From an uncultured Anaerotignum sp. (GTDB lineage Bacteria > Bacillota > Clostridia > Lachnospirales > Anaerotignaceae), in NCBI RefSeq assembly GCF_934277605.1, contig NZ_CAKQVD010000001.1, forward strand, positions 1 to 64,000: a DNA stretch of 64,000 bases, written 5' to 3'. The notes under the pieces were generated by a model. It saw nothing but the letters and a program-made list of their open reading frames with translations, ran no database searches and had not been told where the DNA came from. The translations under genes and the position numbers were made by a program. Of this stretch, positions 17,600-25,499 are shown one piece after another; within the stretch, counting starts at the first letter, position 1; every line of letters starts with the position of its first letter.

Positions 17600-18064
17600 T
17601 CATCCCTCCAACCTTCTCAACTGCTTTACAAAAACAGACTCATCCAGACCTTCGCCGAATTTTTCCTCATCCAGCGCCTGAATAACATAATCTCCGTTTT
17701 CCAGCTCCACCGTATAAGTACCGGGTGTCAGAGTGATGGCATTTGCCAAAGCAACCCAAGAGGCTTCGCTTTTCAAATCTGTGTGAAATTTTACGATTGC
17801 AGGCTGAATTTCCGCTTTCTTTGGCGAAAGAATAATCTTGATCACATCCACATTCGCCTTAAAAATTTCCCAAAGCAGAACAACGACATATTTCAGATAG
17901 AGAGGAAGCTTTTTTGCAAGCACCTTCTCCCTCTGAAAGCTGTAACCCATGTGCTTACAAATAAACCAATAGAGCCAGCCGCAGATTACAATCCCAAACA
18001 GGGCAACTTCCGGCGTTACTCTGCCATTAAAAATAAACCACAGCAGTAACAATAATAAATACAT
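17600..18064 (-). CDS. mrpE: Mrp-type antiporter subunit E
   Basis: This is the first gene of the operon. The 154-residue protein starts MYLLLLLLWFIFNGRVTPEV, then has helices at VALFGIVICGWLYWFIC and YVVVLLWEIFKANVDVIKII, and ends in a soluble domain with NAITLTPGTYTVELENGDYV, all standard for MrpE/MnhE/MbhA. An upstream in-frame start seven codons earlier is less likely, because the GGGAAGGATGG ribosome site lies just before the ATG chosen. A strong promoter lies about 150 bases upstream. The order E-F-G-DUF4040-(E+B)-C-D follows mbhA-H of Mbh operons. Confidence 0.9.
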   Translation of the reverse strand: MYLLLLLLWFIFNGRVTPEVALFGIVICGWLYWFICKHMGYSFQREKVLAKKLPLYLKYVVVLLWEIFKANVDVIKIILSPKKAEIQPAIVKFHTDLKSEASWVALANAITLTPGTYTVELENGDYVIQALDEEKFGEGLDESVFVKQLRRLEG

Positions 18065-18215
18065 TGAACCATCCTTCCCGCACAAGCATTGATTTCCCTT
18101 CGGTTTCCATGAAAATGCCGTTTCTTCCTTGTAAAAAGTGAAAAAAGCAAGCTTGCCCTTCCTTTGTTAAAAATTCAGTCCAAAACAAGCATCTGCATTG
18201 ATTCCAATACCATAT

Positions 18216-18244
18216 ATTATCAATGATTATCAAAAAAATGTCAA
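18216..18244 (-). promoter_or_regulatory. Promoter of the Mrp-like operon
   Basis: On the minus strand: TTGACA, 17 bases, GATAAT. The spacer contains a second GATAAT, giving GATAAT-CATT-GATAAT across the -10. This weakly resembles a Fur-type repeat, but no palindrome is complete. The first gene starts about 150 bases downstream. Confidence 0.75.
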
Positions 18245-18473
18245 GACTGTTAGTGGTATCTGACGATATATTTTTTACCATTTTCTTAACACCCCCATTT
18301 TTATTGTATATTTTGTATATTCCTCCACTCGATTTTGCAAATAAGTCATACATTTTAGCAGAATTTTCAGCGTATTCTGTATTTGTGCAAAAGGGAAAAA
18401 GTTTTGCCTGCTTCGGTTTTATGGGCATTTCCTATCTTTTCCATCTTCTCAGACAACTTTATTTTCACAAACA

Positions 18474-18521
18474 AAAGGCGTATCCCCTCCGAACCGCTTA
18501 GTTCGGAAAGAATACGCCTTT
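18474..18521 (-). terminator. Terminator of the APC permease gene
   Basis: AAAGGCGTAT and ATACGCCTTT form a perfect 10-bp outer stem, and an inner CCGAAC/GTTCGG hairpin fills the loop. On the minus strand it is followed by TTTTGTTTG. It lies 57 bases after the APC stop. Confidence 0.8.
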
Positions 18522-18577
18522 GAAGCCTTTCACAAGCAAATATTTTTAATTTATGAAACGAAATCGTTCAGACTGCC

Positions 18578-19903
18578 TTATGCCGCTTTCTTCTTTGTGA
18601 AGATTGCACGAACGGGCAAACCAATCAGTACCAGAATGATACCGCCTACAGCAACCTTTCTTGCATCAGGACCTGCCATGAACAGCTGGTTCAGCAGAAC
18701 ATACAGACCGGAAACGATTGCGATGATAGGAATTACAGGGTATGCAGGTACCTTGTAAGTGCGTTCCAGATCGGGAGCCTGTTTTCTGTAAGCCATAACT
18801 GCTGCAAATGTCAGTGTATAGAATACCCAACCTACGAATGTACCAAGGTTTGTCAGCAGGTCGAACTGACCTGTCAGTGCATAGATTGCACCCAGAATAC
18901 CAATCAGGAAAATGCAGTTGATGGGAACGCCTGTGCCGGAGATTTTGGACAGTGCCTTGCTGCCGGGCAGGTCACCCTGTTCTGCCATGTACAGTGCTGT
19001 ACGGGAACCGGACAGGATAAAGCCGTTGCATGCGCCGCCGGCAGAAATCATGATACCAACGGATACGATTTTACCACCCATGTTGCCGAAGATCTGCATT
19101 GCTACTGCGGATGCAGGAGATTCCAGATTCATCATTACATCAGCAGGCAGTACCCACAGGTAAGCCAGGTTGATGATAATATAAACCGCCATAATCAGTG
19201 CTACACCGCCAACGATTGCCTTAGGCAGGTCTTTGCCGGGATTTTTCATTTCACCTGCGATTGCACCTACGTTTGTCCAGCCTTCGTATGCGAACAGAAC
19301 TGCAATCATCAGCTGCCCCAGAACGGAACCGAATTTCAGACCTTCGCCCAGCATAGGGTCGAAGATGGGGTTGCCCTGCCCTTTGATAAAACCGAAAATC
19401 ATAATCAAAACCAAGGGAATCAGCTTTGCAACCGTAAAGATTGTCTGTGCTGCACCGCCAACCTTAGCGCCCATGCAGTTCAGCGCAACCATGATAATGA
19501 TACATACGATAGCTACGGGAACTACCATGCCGTCGCCCAGGAACAGCTTTGCCTGGTTTGCAACGGCTACTGCCAGTGCCGCAACCAGACCGGGATAGAA
19601 TACAACCGTCTGCATCCAGCCGCAGAGATAACCAACCTTATCGCCGAATACCTTTTTCAGATATACGGGCATACCGCCTGTTTCGGGAATCAAGATTGCG
19701 ATTTCGGCAAATGTCATTGCCGCACACAAGCAAACCAGAGAGGTTACCACCCATGCCACAATGGCCAAACCGGGCGCACCGCCTGTTGCTGTGTAGATTG
19801 CTGTGGGTTTGAAGAATACACCGGAACCGATTACGCAGCCTACTACGGTTGCCATAGCAGCGCCCATGCCAAGTTCCTTCTTCATTTCATTGTTGTTGCT
19901 CAT
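18578..19903 (-). CDS. APC-family amino-acid permease (SteT/LAT-like)
   Basis: This 441-residue, twelve-helix transporter of the amino acid-polyamine-organocation superfamily resembles Bacillus SteT and other L-type exchangers for serine, threonine or related neutral amino acids. The first helix carries VVGCVIGSGVFFKPTAIY, the unwound G-S-G substrate site, followed by FAEIAILIPETGGMPVYLKK and GYLCGWMQTVVFYPG. The chosen ATG has AAAAGGAGGAAGG ahead; an in-frame ATG 20 codons upstream lacks a ribosome site. The gene stands alone behind a consensus promoter and a leader of about 285 bases. The substrate is not decidable from sequence. Confidence 0.88.
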   Translation of the reverse strand: MSNNNEMKKELGMGAAMATVVGCVIGSGVFFKPTAIYTATGGAPGLAIVAWVVTSLVCLCAAMTFAEIAILIPETGGMPVYLKKVFGDKVGYLCGWMQTVVFYPGLVAALAVAVANQAKLFLGDGMVVPVAIVCIIIMVALNCMGAKVGGAAQTIFTVAKLIPLVLIMIFGFIKGQGNPIFDPMLGEGLKFGSVLGQLMIAVLFAYEGWTNVGAIAGEMKNPGKDLPKAIVGGVALIMAVYIIINLAYLWVLPADVMMNLESPASAVAMQIFGNMGGKIVSVGIMISAGGACNGFILSGSRTALYMAEQGDLPGSKALSKISGTGVPINCIFLIGILGAIYALTGQFDLLTNLGTFVGWVFYTLTFAAVMAYRKQAPDLERTYKVPAYPVIPIIAIVSGLYVLLNQLFMAGPDARKVAVGGIILVLIGLPVRAIFTKKKAA

Positions 19904-20190
19904 TTTTCCTTCCTCCTTTTCGGGTTTGCGCCAAATGCACCCGAAGGCTCCCTCCGCAAGCACTTCTATAAATGCTAACTATAATTCCTTTTTGCCTACG
20001 CAAAAGGGCTTCATCGGCAGCTTTGGCAAAAATAATCATCTTCCGAAGAAGCATGAAAGGAATTTTGCGGAAAACGGCTTTTCGGAAAACGGCTCTTTTT
20101 TCCAAGCCCCCTCTCTGCAAGGCTCGTCCCTTTTTTGTAAAAAATAAACGAACCCTTTTCCTTTTCTTCTTCATTTCTGTGACTTCGTGA
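19904..20190 (-). promoter_or_regulatory. Long structured 5' leader of the APC permease gene
   Basis: From the predicted start site near 20188 to the ATG there are about 285 bases of untranslated RNA. It contains: a 12-base direct repeat with 15-base period (plus strand CGGAAAACGGCT at 20068 and 20083); a hairpin CCCTTTTGC-GTAG-GCAAAAAGG (19987-20008); and a 7-bp stem TTCGGGT/ACCCGAA (19919-19945) immediately before the AAGGAGG ribosome site. No known riboswitch core was recognised. The role in translation control is inferred. Confidence 0.45.
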
Positions 20191-20194
20191 ATAA

Positions 20195-20223
20195 ATTATA
20201 TCTCTCAGACGAATGGTTGTCAA
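20195..20223 (-). promoter_or_regulatory. Consensus promoter of the APC permease gene
   Basis: On the minus strand TTGACA, exactly 17 bases, TATAAT: a full match to the housekeeping consensus, so strong basal transcription is expected. The nearest coding start is about 290 bases downstream. Confidence 0.85.
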
Positions 20224-20456
20224 TACATTTAATGAATTTTTTTATTGCCAATGCATTCTTGTTCATTATTTAGCACAAAACCCTCTGTAACCGTTGATTT
20301 TTCAACCTTTTACACAATTTGTATGCAAGCTTTTTTCAGCATCTTCTTCCATTTTTCTCCATAAAGCATTACTTTTGTTCAGTCAAACCCTTGTTTTCCT
20401 TCTATTTTCCGCCCTCTTGTCATATAAGGATAAGGAACCCTTTTCGGAGGAATACC
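20224..20456. other. Upstream region of spoVB, no gene seen
   Basis: A/T-rich stretch between the APC promoter and spoVB. A spoVB promoter should lie here, but no clear housekeeping or sporulation-sigma element was identified. The frame that extends spoVB upstream through this region lacks a ribosome site. Confidence 0.5.
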
Positions 20457-21983
20457 ATGAGCAAAAAAAGCATCATCACAGGAACGCTTATCCTCACTGC
20501 CGCCAATCTCATTACAAAGGGAATGGGCTTTTTTTACCGTGTTTTCATGTCCAACGCCATCGGTGCGGAGGGCATGGGGCTTTATCAGCTGATTCTGCCG
20601 CTGTATGCTCTATCTTGGAGCATTACCTCTGCCGGCTTCACCACAACCATTTCGCACCTAACCGCACAGGAGCATATTCGGGGGCAAAACGGAAACATCG
20701 GGCGGATTGTCAAGCAAGCTGTCTGTCTTTCGCTTGCTTGCAGCATCGCAGTCAGCTCTGTGCTGTTTTTCGGTGCGGATTCCCTTGCCCTGCGTCTGCT
20801 GAAGGAGGGGCGTGTGGCACTCCCCCTGCGCCTGTTGGCATTGGCTGTGCCGTTTATGGCGGCAGGCTCCTGCCTTCGCGGCTTTTTCCTGGGTATGCAA
20901 GAAACGCTCATTCCTGCTCTTTCGCAGGTTTTGGAGCAAAGCATACGCATTTTGACCATCTATTTTCTGGCAGGAATCTTTGTCCCCCGTGGGCTAAGCT
21001 ATGCCTGCGGTGCGGCTGTCTGCGGCATTTTGTTCGGGGAAATGCTCTCCTGCGGCTTTACGGCTTGGAACTATTTTCACTATAAAAGAAAGCATAAATT
21101 CATCCGCAAGCCAACGCTTTCCTCCCCTGCCGTTCTGCTTTTGATTTTAAGCACCGCCCTGCCGCTTTCCGCAAGCCGCATTGCAGGGGCCCTCCTCTCC
21201 ACTGTGGAAAATCTGCTGATTCCACGCCAATTACAGCTCCATGGGCAAAATGCGGTGCAGGCACTTTCCACCTATGGCGAGCTGACGGGGATGGCCATGC
21301 CCCTCATCCTTCTGCCCTCCGCCTGTCTGATGGCAGCATCCGTTTCTCTTGTGCCGGAAATCTCCGAGGCGTGTGCCGTCAAGCAGGATAGCCGCATCAG
21401 CAAAACCGTTTCCGCCACCTTTCTGTTTACCTCCATCGTCGGCTTTGGAGCGGCGGCGTTGTTTGCCGTTTTTCCAATGGAAATCTGCTATATCGTCTAT
21501 GACCGTGCGGCCTTGGGGCAGGTGTTGTTTCCGCTTGCCTTTCTCTGCCCCCTGCTGTATGCGCAAACCACGCTGCAAGGGCTGTTAAACGGCTTGGGCG
21601 AGCAGTTTTTCCTGTTCCGCAACAACCTGCTTTCCTCCTGCATCAGCATTGCGGTGCTTTGGTTTTTCATGCCCCGCTATGGCGTTGCGGCATTTCTGGG
21701 CGGTTGGTTTCTCAGCCTGCTTTATTCCGTCCTTTCTTCCCTGCACCGCCTTTGGAAACGAACCGCCGTTTTGCCCTCCTGCTCCGCCTGCTTTCTCAAG
21801 CCCCTGCTTGCAGGAACGGCGGCAGGCCTGCTCACAAAATACTGCATCCGCATTTTCCCTCCCTCCAAGCTGCTTTTTCTCGGCTCCCTCTGCGGCATGG
21901 GCGTTTTATATTTTGTATTTTTGTTTCTGCTTGGCTGCTTGCGTAAAAATGAGCTTTCCCTTCTTTTGCAAAATAAAACCTAA
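20457..21983 (+). CDS. spoVB: Stage V sporulation protein B-like flippase (MurJ/MATE superfamily)
   Basis: This 508-residue polytopic membrane protein of the MVF/PST flippase group has about 14 helices. It begins MSKKSIITGTLILTAANLIT, then KGMGFFYRVFMSNAIGAEGMGLYQL, the characteristic start of SpoVB and related Clostridia proteins. PRQLQLHGQNAVQALSTYGEL and GMAMPLILLPSA in the middle also fit. SpoVB acts during cortex formation in the mother cell, probably moving a peptidoglycan lipid intermediate; some paralogs work in vegetative cells. The ATG is preceded by TTCGGAGGAATACC. A longer reading frame upstream is not supported by any ribosome site. The gene is alone and convergent with the ABC operon. 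Confidence 0.88.
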   Translation: MSKKSIITGTLILTAANLITKGMGFFYRVFMSNAIGAEGMGLYQLILPLYALSWSITSAGFTTTISHLTAQEHIRGQNGNIGRIVKQAVCLSLACSIAVSSVLFFGADSLALRLLKEGRVALPLRLLALAVPFMAAGSCLRGFFLGMQETLIPALSQVLEQSIRILTIYFLAGIFVPRGLSYACGAAVCGILFGEMLSCGFTAWNYFHYKRKHKFIRKPTLSSPAVLLLILSTALPLSASRIAGALLSTVENLLIPRQLQLHGQNAVQALSTYGELTGMAMPLILLPSACLMAASVSLVPEISEACAVKQDSRISKTVSATFLFTSIVGFGAAALFAVFPMEICYIVYDRAALGQVLFPLAFLCPLLYAQTTLQGLLNGLGEQFFLFRNNLLSSCISIAVLWFFMPRYGVAAFLGGWFLSLLYSVLSSLHRLWKRTAVLPSCSACFLKPLLAGTAAGLLTKYCIRIFPPSKLLFLGSLCGMGVLYFVFLFLLGCLRKNELSLLLQNKT

Positions 21984-22001
21984 TCTCTCGGTTTCGCAAT
22001 C

Positions 22002-22043
22002 AAAAAAGGTATTCCCTGCTATTTTTGAGGAAATACCTTTTTT
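22002..22043. terminator. Bidirectional terminator between spoVB and the ABC permease
   Basis: AAAAAAGGTATTCC and GGAAATACCTTTTTT form a stem with one bulge, with A/T tracts on both sides, serving both convergent genes. Confidence 0.85.
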
Positions 22044-22056
22044 CTGCTTCGATTTT

Positions 22057-23370
22057 TTATTCTGTTTTGATTGCCGTCAGTGCACTCAGCTTCATGGCAC
22101 GCTTTGCAGGCAGATAGCCCGCCAGAATCCCGACGGCTGTGGAAAAGGCAACGCCGCCCAAGGCAAGCCAAATGGGAATGGCAGACTGCATATTGCTGCC
22201 CTGCCTCTGCGCCACCCAGTTCACAAGGAACGAAACGCCATAGCTTATGACAATCCCAAGAATACCGCCCGAAAAACCGATAAATGCCGCCTCCGTCAAG
22301 AACAAGCCCTTGATATCCCTCAGGGATGCCCCGATTACCTTCATAATACCGATTTCCTTCGTGCGTTCATAAATTGCCATAACCATTGTGTTTGTTATGC
22401 TGATTGCGGCAACCACCATGGAAACCGCACCAATCGCACCCAGAACCAAGCGCAGCATACGGGTGGTTTCCTTCATGGCCTCCAATTCATCCGTCAGGCT
22501 GGAGGCACGAAAGCCCATGTCCTTGATTTGCTGCTGCACCTGCTGCACATGCTCCATTTCATCCACCTTTACCATCACACGCTGATATTCCTTGGACTTT
22601 TGGCGATTGCCGTTGCTGCTTCCGCCATTTTGCTTTTGCTCCCATGCCTGCTTTTCCTTCTGTATCTTCTCCAGCTCTCGAATCGGCATGATGACCGTCC
22701 AGCCGTTATTCCCGTCGGCAGACATCTTCCCAACCGCATCCACCTTCACAGGCTTAATGGTTTTGTCTGCGTCCCGTGTGCCGTAACTCCAATCCCATGT
22801 CACACCAAGCTTTTCATTCAGCACATCCACCTGCGGTGGCTCGGAGGCATTGCGCATTTCCCAGCTCAGCTTCGGGTTATAAAATTCCACCCCGCCGCCA
22901 ATCACAATGGCCTTGCTGTCCTCCTCCGATAAGGTGCGTCCATCCTCCACCTGATAGCCCAAGGCGGTCATTGCCCCCGGCTCAATGCCGATAAAGCTTG
23001 CATCCGCCATGTATTTTCCTGCTGTCAGGTAAAGATAATCCTCAAGCACGGGCGAAACCGCCTGCACATACTCCATCTGGCGAAAGCTGTCCGCCGCCTG
23101 TGCGTTCAGCTCGCCCTCCTTTTTCTGCTGCTTCATGGAATCCGTTTCCTCGTCATACTGCATCCCGCCACCGGGGTATACATCAATCACTTGCAGGCTT
23201 CCCCAGCTTTCCAGCTGGCTTGCAAAGCCCCTGTTCATGCCAATGCCGATGGAAACCATCACAACAATGGAGGCCGTCCCAATCACAACCCCAAGCACCG
23301 TCAGAAATGTTCGGAGCCTTCGCTTCCAAAGGTTACGCAGTGCCATATCAATCATGTCACGTTTGTTCAT
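22057..23370 (-). CDS. MacB/FtsX-type ABC transporter permease
   Basis: This 437-residue protein has the MacB layout: a first helix at about 20-43 (FLTVLGVVIGTASIVVMVSI), a large extracellular MacB-core domain (about 45-300), and three C-terminal helices (about 310-430). ERTKEIGIMKVIGASLRDIK is the coupling segment typical of FtsX permeases, and YLPAKRAMKLSALTAIKTE closes the protein. Such permeases do not pump through a pore but transmit ATPase motion to an outside partner. The extracellular partner here is probably the large exported protein encoded just upstream, whose stop overlaps this start in ATGA. The ATPase gene is first in the same operon. Confidence 0.88.
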   Translation of the reverse strand: MNKRDMIDMALRNLWKRRLRTFLTVLGVVIGTASIVVMVSIGIGMNRGFASQLESWGSLQVIDVYPGGGMQYDEETDSMKQQKKEGELNAQAADSFRQMEYVQAVSPVLEDYLYLTAGKYMADASFIGIEPGAMTALGYQVEDGRTLSEEDSKAIVIGGGVEFYNPKLSWEMRNASEPPQVDVLNEKLGVTWDWSYGTRDADKTIKPVKVDAVGKMSADGNNGWTVIMPIRELEKIQKEKQAWEQKQNGGSSNGNRQKSKEYQRVMVKVDEMEHVQQVQQQIKDMGFRASSLTDELEAMKETTRMLRLVLGAIGAVSMVVAAISITNTMVMAIYERTKEIGIMKVIGASLRDIKGLFLTEAAFIGFSGGILGIVISYGVSFLVNWVAQRQGSNMQSAIPIWLALGGVAFSTAVGILAGYLPAKRAMKLSALTAIKTE

Positions 23371-25499
23371 AAGGACATCCCCTCTTTATCATCCTCGTGG
23401 ATTACCTCTGTAACCTCCTCTACGAAATCATCGTCAAAATCATCCTCGAAGTCATCCTCGTTGCTCACGCTTTCCGCTGTGCTCTTAGGCGGCTCCTTCT
23501 GCTTCTTCACAAAGAACACCAATGCCCCTGCCAGAATCACCAAAAGGCCAAGCCCAATGGCAATGTGCTTTTTATCCATGTGGCTGTCGGGGCTGTTGTT
23601 CTCCGTGTCATCCGTCATGGCAGGCTCCGTAACCGTCATAATCATATCCCTGCGCTGCTCCACCGTTTCGCCGCTCGGGTCCTCATAGGAGAAGATAATG
23701 CTCACAGGCACCTCCCCCGTATCATAAGGCGTAAAGGTTGTTTCAAAATAATCACTGCTGCCGGATTCCATGTTGCCGATATAAGTGCTCTTGTTCTGGC
23801 ACTCCACGTTTCCTTCCACCTTAATCATCACGTTGTTCAGGGTAACCTTCCCTGTGTTGTAATAGTTGAAGCCAACCGTTACGGGCATCCCCTGCTCCAC
23901 GGTTTCGGGAATGGTAAAATCGTCAATCTGCAGCTCTGTAACCTGCTTCACATTGATACCCAAAAGCTCTGTTGCGGTATATTCCGTCCCCTTGGCATCC
24001 TCATATTCAAAGTTTACCGTCAGTGTATAGGTTTTCGGCTGTGCCTCCGGCACAACATAAAGCCGCAGTGCCTTGTTCACTGTCCCCTTGGGGCGAATCG
24101 CATCAAAATAGAAGGTGTTACTGCTGTTTACGGGTGTAAAAATATTCCCCGATTTTTGCGTCTCGGTGGAGGTTTCCTCTGCCAAGGTCAAATACATTTT
24201 GATATTCTTAACCGCCTTTTGCTTATGCGTATTCATCAAGGTCAAATTCAAATCAAATTCCTGCCCTGCCATCACAATCAGCGGATCACAGCTATAATTG
24301 CTTACGATGATTTTCGGCTTGCTGGCGTTTTCCTCGCCCTCCTTGTTAGGATTGCTGATATTGACCCCCGCAAACTGCTTAAAGGTGGTTTTCGCCGTTC
24401 CGCCGGAGGTATATTCCACCGTAAACTGAATGGCTTGGTTCTGCGAAGCGGAAGCGGCTGTGCCTGCAAAGGTAAATCTCAGGTGTGCGCTGCTCCCCGG
24501 TGCCAAGGACTGCACGTTTTTCATGCTTGCGGATTTCGGTACAACCGCAGAGCTGTCCACTGCCTCTGCCGTAACCACAATATCCTTTGCGGCCACCGCA
24601 CCCTGATTCTTCAAATCAAAGGAAATCGTAAAATTCTGGTTCACGCCATAGGTACCACTCGGCTCACTCATGTTTCGGATTTCCAAATCAGCCCTTCTGC
24701 CTGCCACACCGCCGACATTCACATAAAATTGGTTTGTCTTTTCATATTCCTTGCCGTAGGAATCCCGATATTTCATCTTAATCGCAACGGGATAATTCCC
24801 TGCCGCCATATCCGCCGATGCAACCAACGGGAACAGGAAGGCTGTGCTGCTGCCCGCAGGCAGCTTGGAAAGCATTTTTGTGTTAAAGCCGCCTGTCAAG
24901 CTGATGCCCTCGGTGGTCAGGTTATCCAAGGAAAGCTCCACCTGATGCATATCCTGTCCGCCTGTGTTTGCCAAGCGTCCGCTCAAGCGTGCGCTGCTGC
25001 CGGGGCTCATGGATTCGGGGGAAAGCTTCATGTCCTTAAACTGAAAGCCCGGTTCCATATCAAAGCCCTTCATTTTCAAATAAATCGTCATATTGCCGCT
25101 TTGTGCATTGCCACTGCGGCTGCTGTAGGTGTAGTCAATGGGAACGCTGTAACTGCGCTCCTGCACATCGCCGTCCACCGTAACCTGCAAGATAACCTGC
25201 TTATAGGCATTTGCACCCAAATCGCCCAAATCACTGCTTCCCTGCAGCTTTACACGAAACGGCGCCACACCGGAGGGAACTCTCGGCTGAATCGTAACAT
25301 TCTCCGCCGTTCCCGTTCCTTTGTTTTTTACCTGTAACTCAATTTTTGTTGTCTTTCCTGCCTCAACCTCATAAACACCGTCACCGCTGATGATGATGTT
25401 GCCCTGTCCGTCATCCGCAAGCCCCGTTGTCCATGAGCCTGCCGCTAAGGAAAACACCATTGCCAATGTCAATAAACGCTGTATCCACTTCTTATTCAT
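23367..25499 (-). CDS. Large exported membrane-anchored protein with CARDB/NEW3-like repeats (COG1361-like)
   Basis: This 710-residue secreted protein has an N-terminal signal (LLTLAMVFSLAAGSWTTGLA), several Ig-like beta domains of about 110-130 residues, a membrane helix (about 634-655, IAIGLGLLVILAGALVFFV) and an acidic cytoplasmic tail rich in Asp and Glu. The repeats carry the NEW3/CARDB pattern: VYEVEAGKTTKIELQVKNKG, SPGSSARLSGRLANTGGQDM, VNQNFTISFDLKNQGAVAA, MAGQEFDLNLTLMNTHKQKA, and VEQGMPVTVGFNYYNTGKV. No catalytic motif is seen. Of two start codons two codons apart, the second fits the GAGGAG ribosome site. Its position between ATPase and permease genes, with overlaps at both ends, makes it the likely extracellular arm of that ABC complex. 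Confidence 0.75.
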   Translation of the reverse strand: MNKKWIQRLLTLAMVFSLAAGSWTTGLADDGQGNIIISGDGVYEVEAGKTTKIELQVKNKGTGTAENVTIQPRVPSGVAPFRVKLQGSSDLGDLGANAYKQVILQVTVDGDVQERSYSVPIDYTYSSRSGNAQSGNMTIYLKMKGFDMEPGFQFKDMKLSPESMSPGSSARLSGRLANTGGQDMHQVELSLDNLTTEGISLTGGFNTKMLSKLPAGSSTAFLFPLVASADMAAGNYPVAIKMKYRDSYGKEYEKTNQFYVNVGGVAGRRADLEIRNMSEPSGTYGVNQNFTISFDLKNQGAVAAKDIVVTAEAVDSSAVVPKSASMKNVQSLAPGSSAHLRFTFAGTAASASQNQAIQFTVEYTSGGTAKTTFKQFAGVNISNPNKEGEENASKPKIIVSNYSCDPLIVMAGQEFDLNLTLMNTHKQKAVKNIKMYLTLAEETSTETQKSGNIFTPVNSSNTFYFDAIRPKGTVNKALRLYVVPEAQPKTYTLTVNFEYEDAKGTEYTATELLGINVKQVTELQIDDFTIPETVEQGMPVTVGFNYYNTGKVTLNNVMIKVEGNVECQNKSTYIGNMESGSSDYFETTFTPYDTGEVPVSIIFSYEDPSGETVEQRRDMIMTVTEPAMTDDTENNSPDSHMDKKHIAIGLGLLVILAGALVFFVKKQKEPPKSTAESVSNEDDFEDDFDDDFVEEVTEVIHEDDKEGMSL

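Larger units (their letters stand above)
18065..18577. other. Intergenic stretch between the antiporter operon and the APC gene
   Basis: About 510 bases without a credible gene. It holds the operon promoter and the APC terminator, listed separately. The A/T-rich remainder (18245-18473) has one open frame on the plus strand, with neither a ribosome site nor recognisable protein character. Confidence 0.6.

Noticed and set aside
8926..18064. Complex I or hydrogenase operon
   Set aside because: No NuoB/C/D/I-like, Fe-S or [NiFe] subunits are present; only antiporter-type membrane subunits are encoded.
18216..18244. Firm Fur-box call at the antiporter promoter
   Set aside because: Only part of the consensus is matched and the sequence is A/T-rich with a -10 element inside; kept as a low-interest observation.
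18223..18501. 92-codon plus-strand frame in the gap before the APC gene
   Set aside because: A/T-rich sequence, no ribosome site, overlaps the antiporter promoter and the APC terminator.
19980..20040. Glycine-riboswitch-like bits (GCCGATGAAG, AGGCAAAAAGG) in the APC leader
   Set aside because: The rest of the aptamer is missing and the segment between them is too short; the bases are better explained by a simple hairpin.
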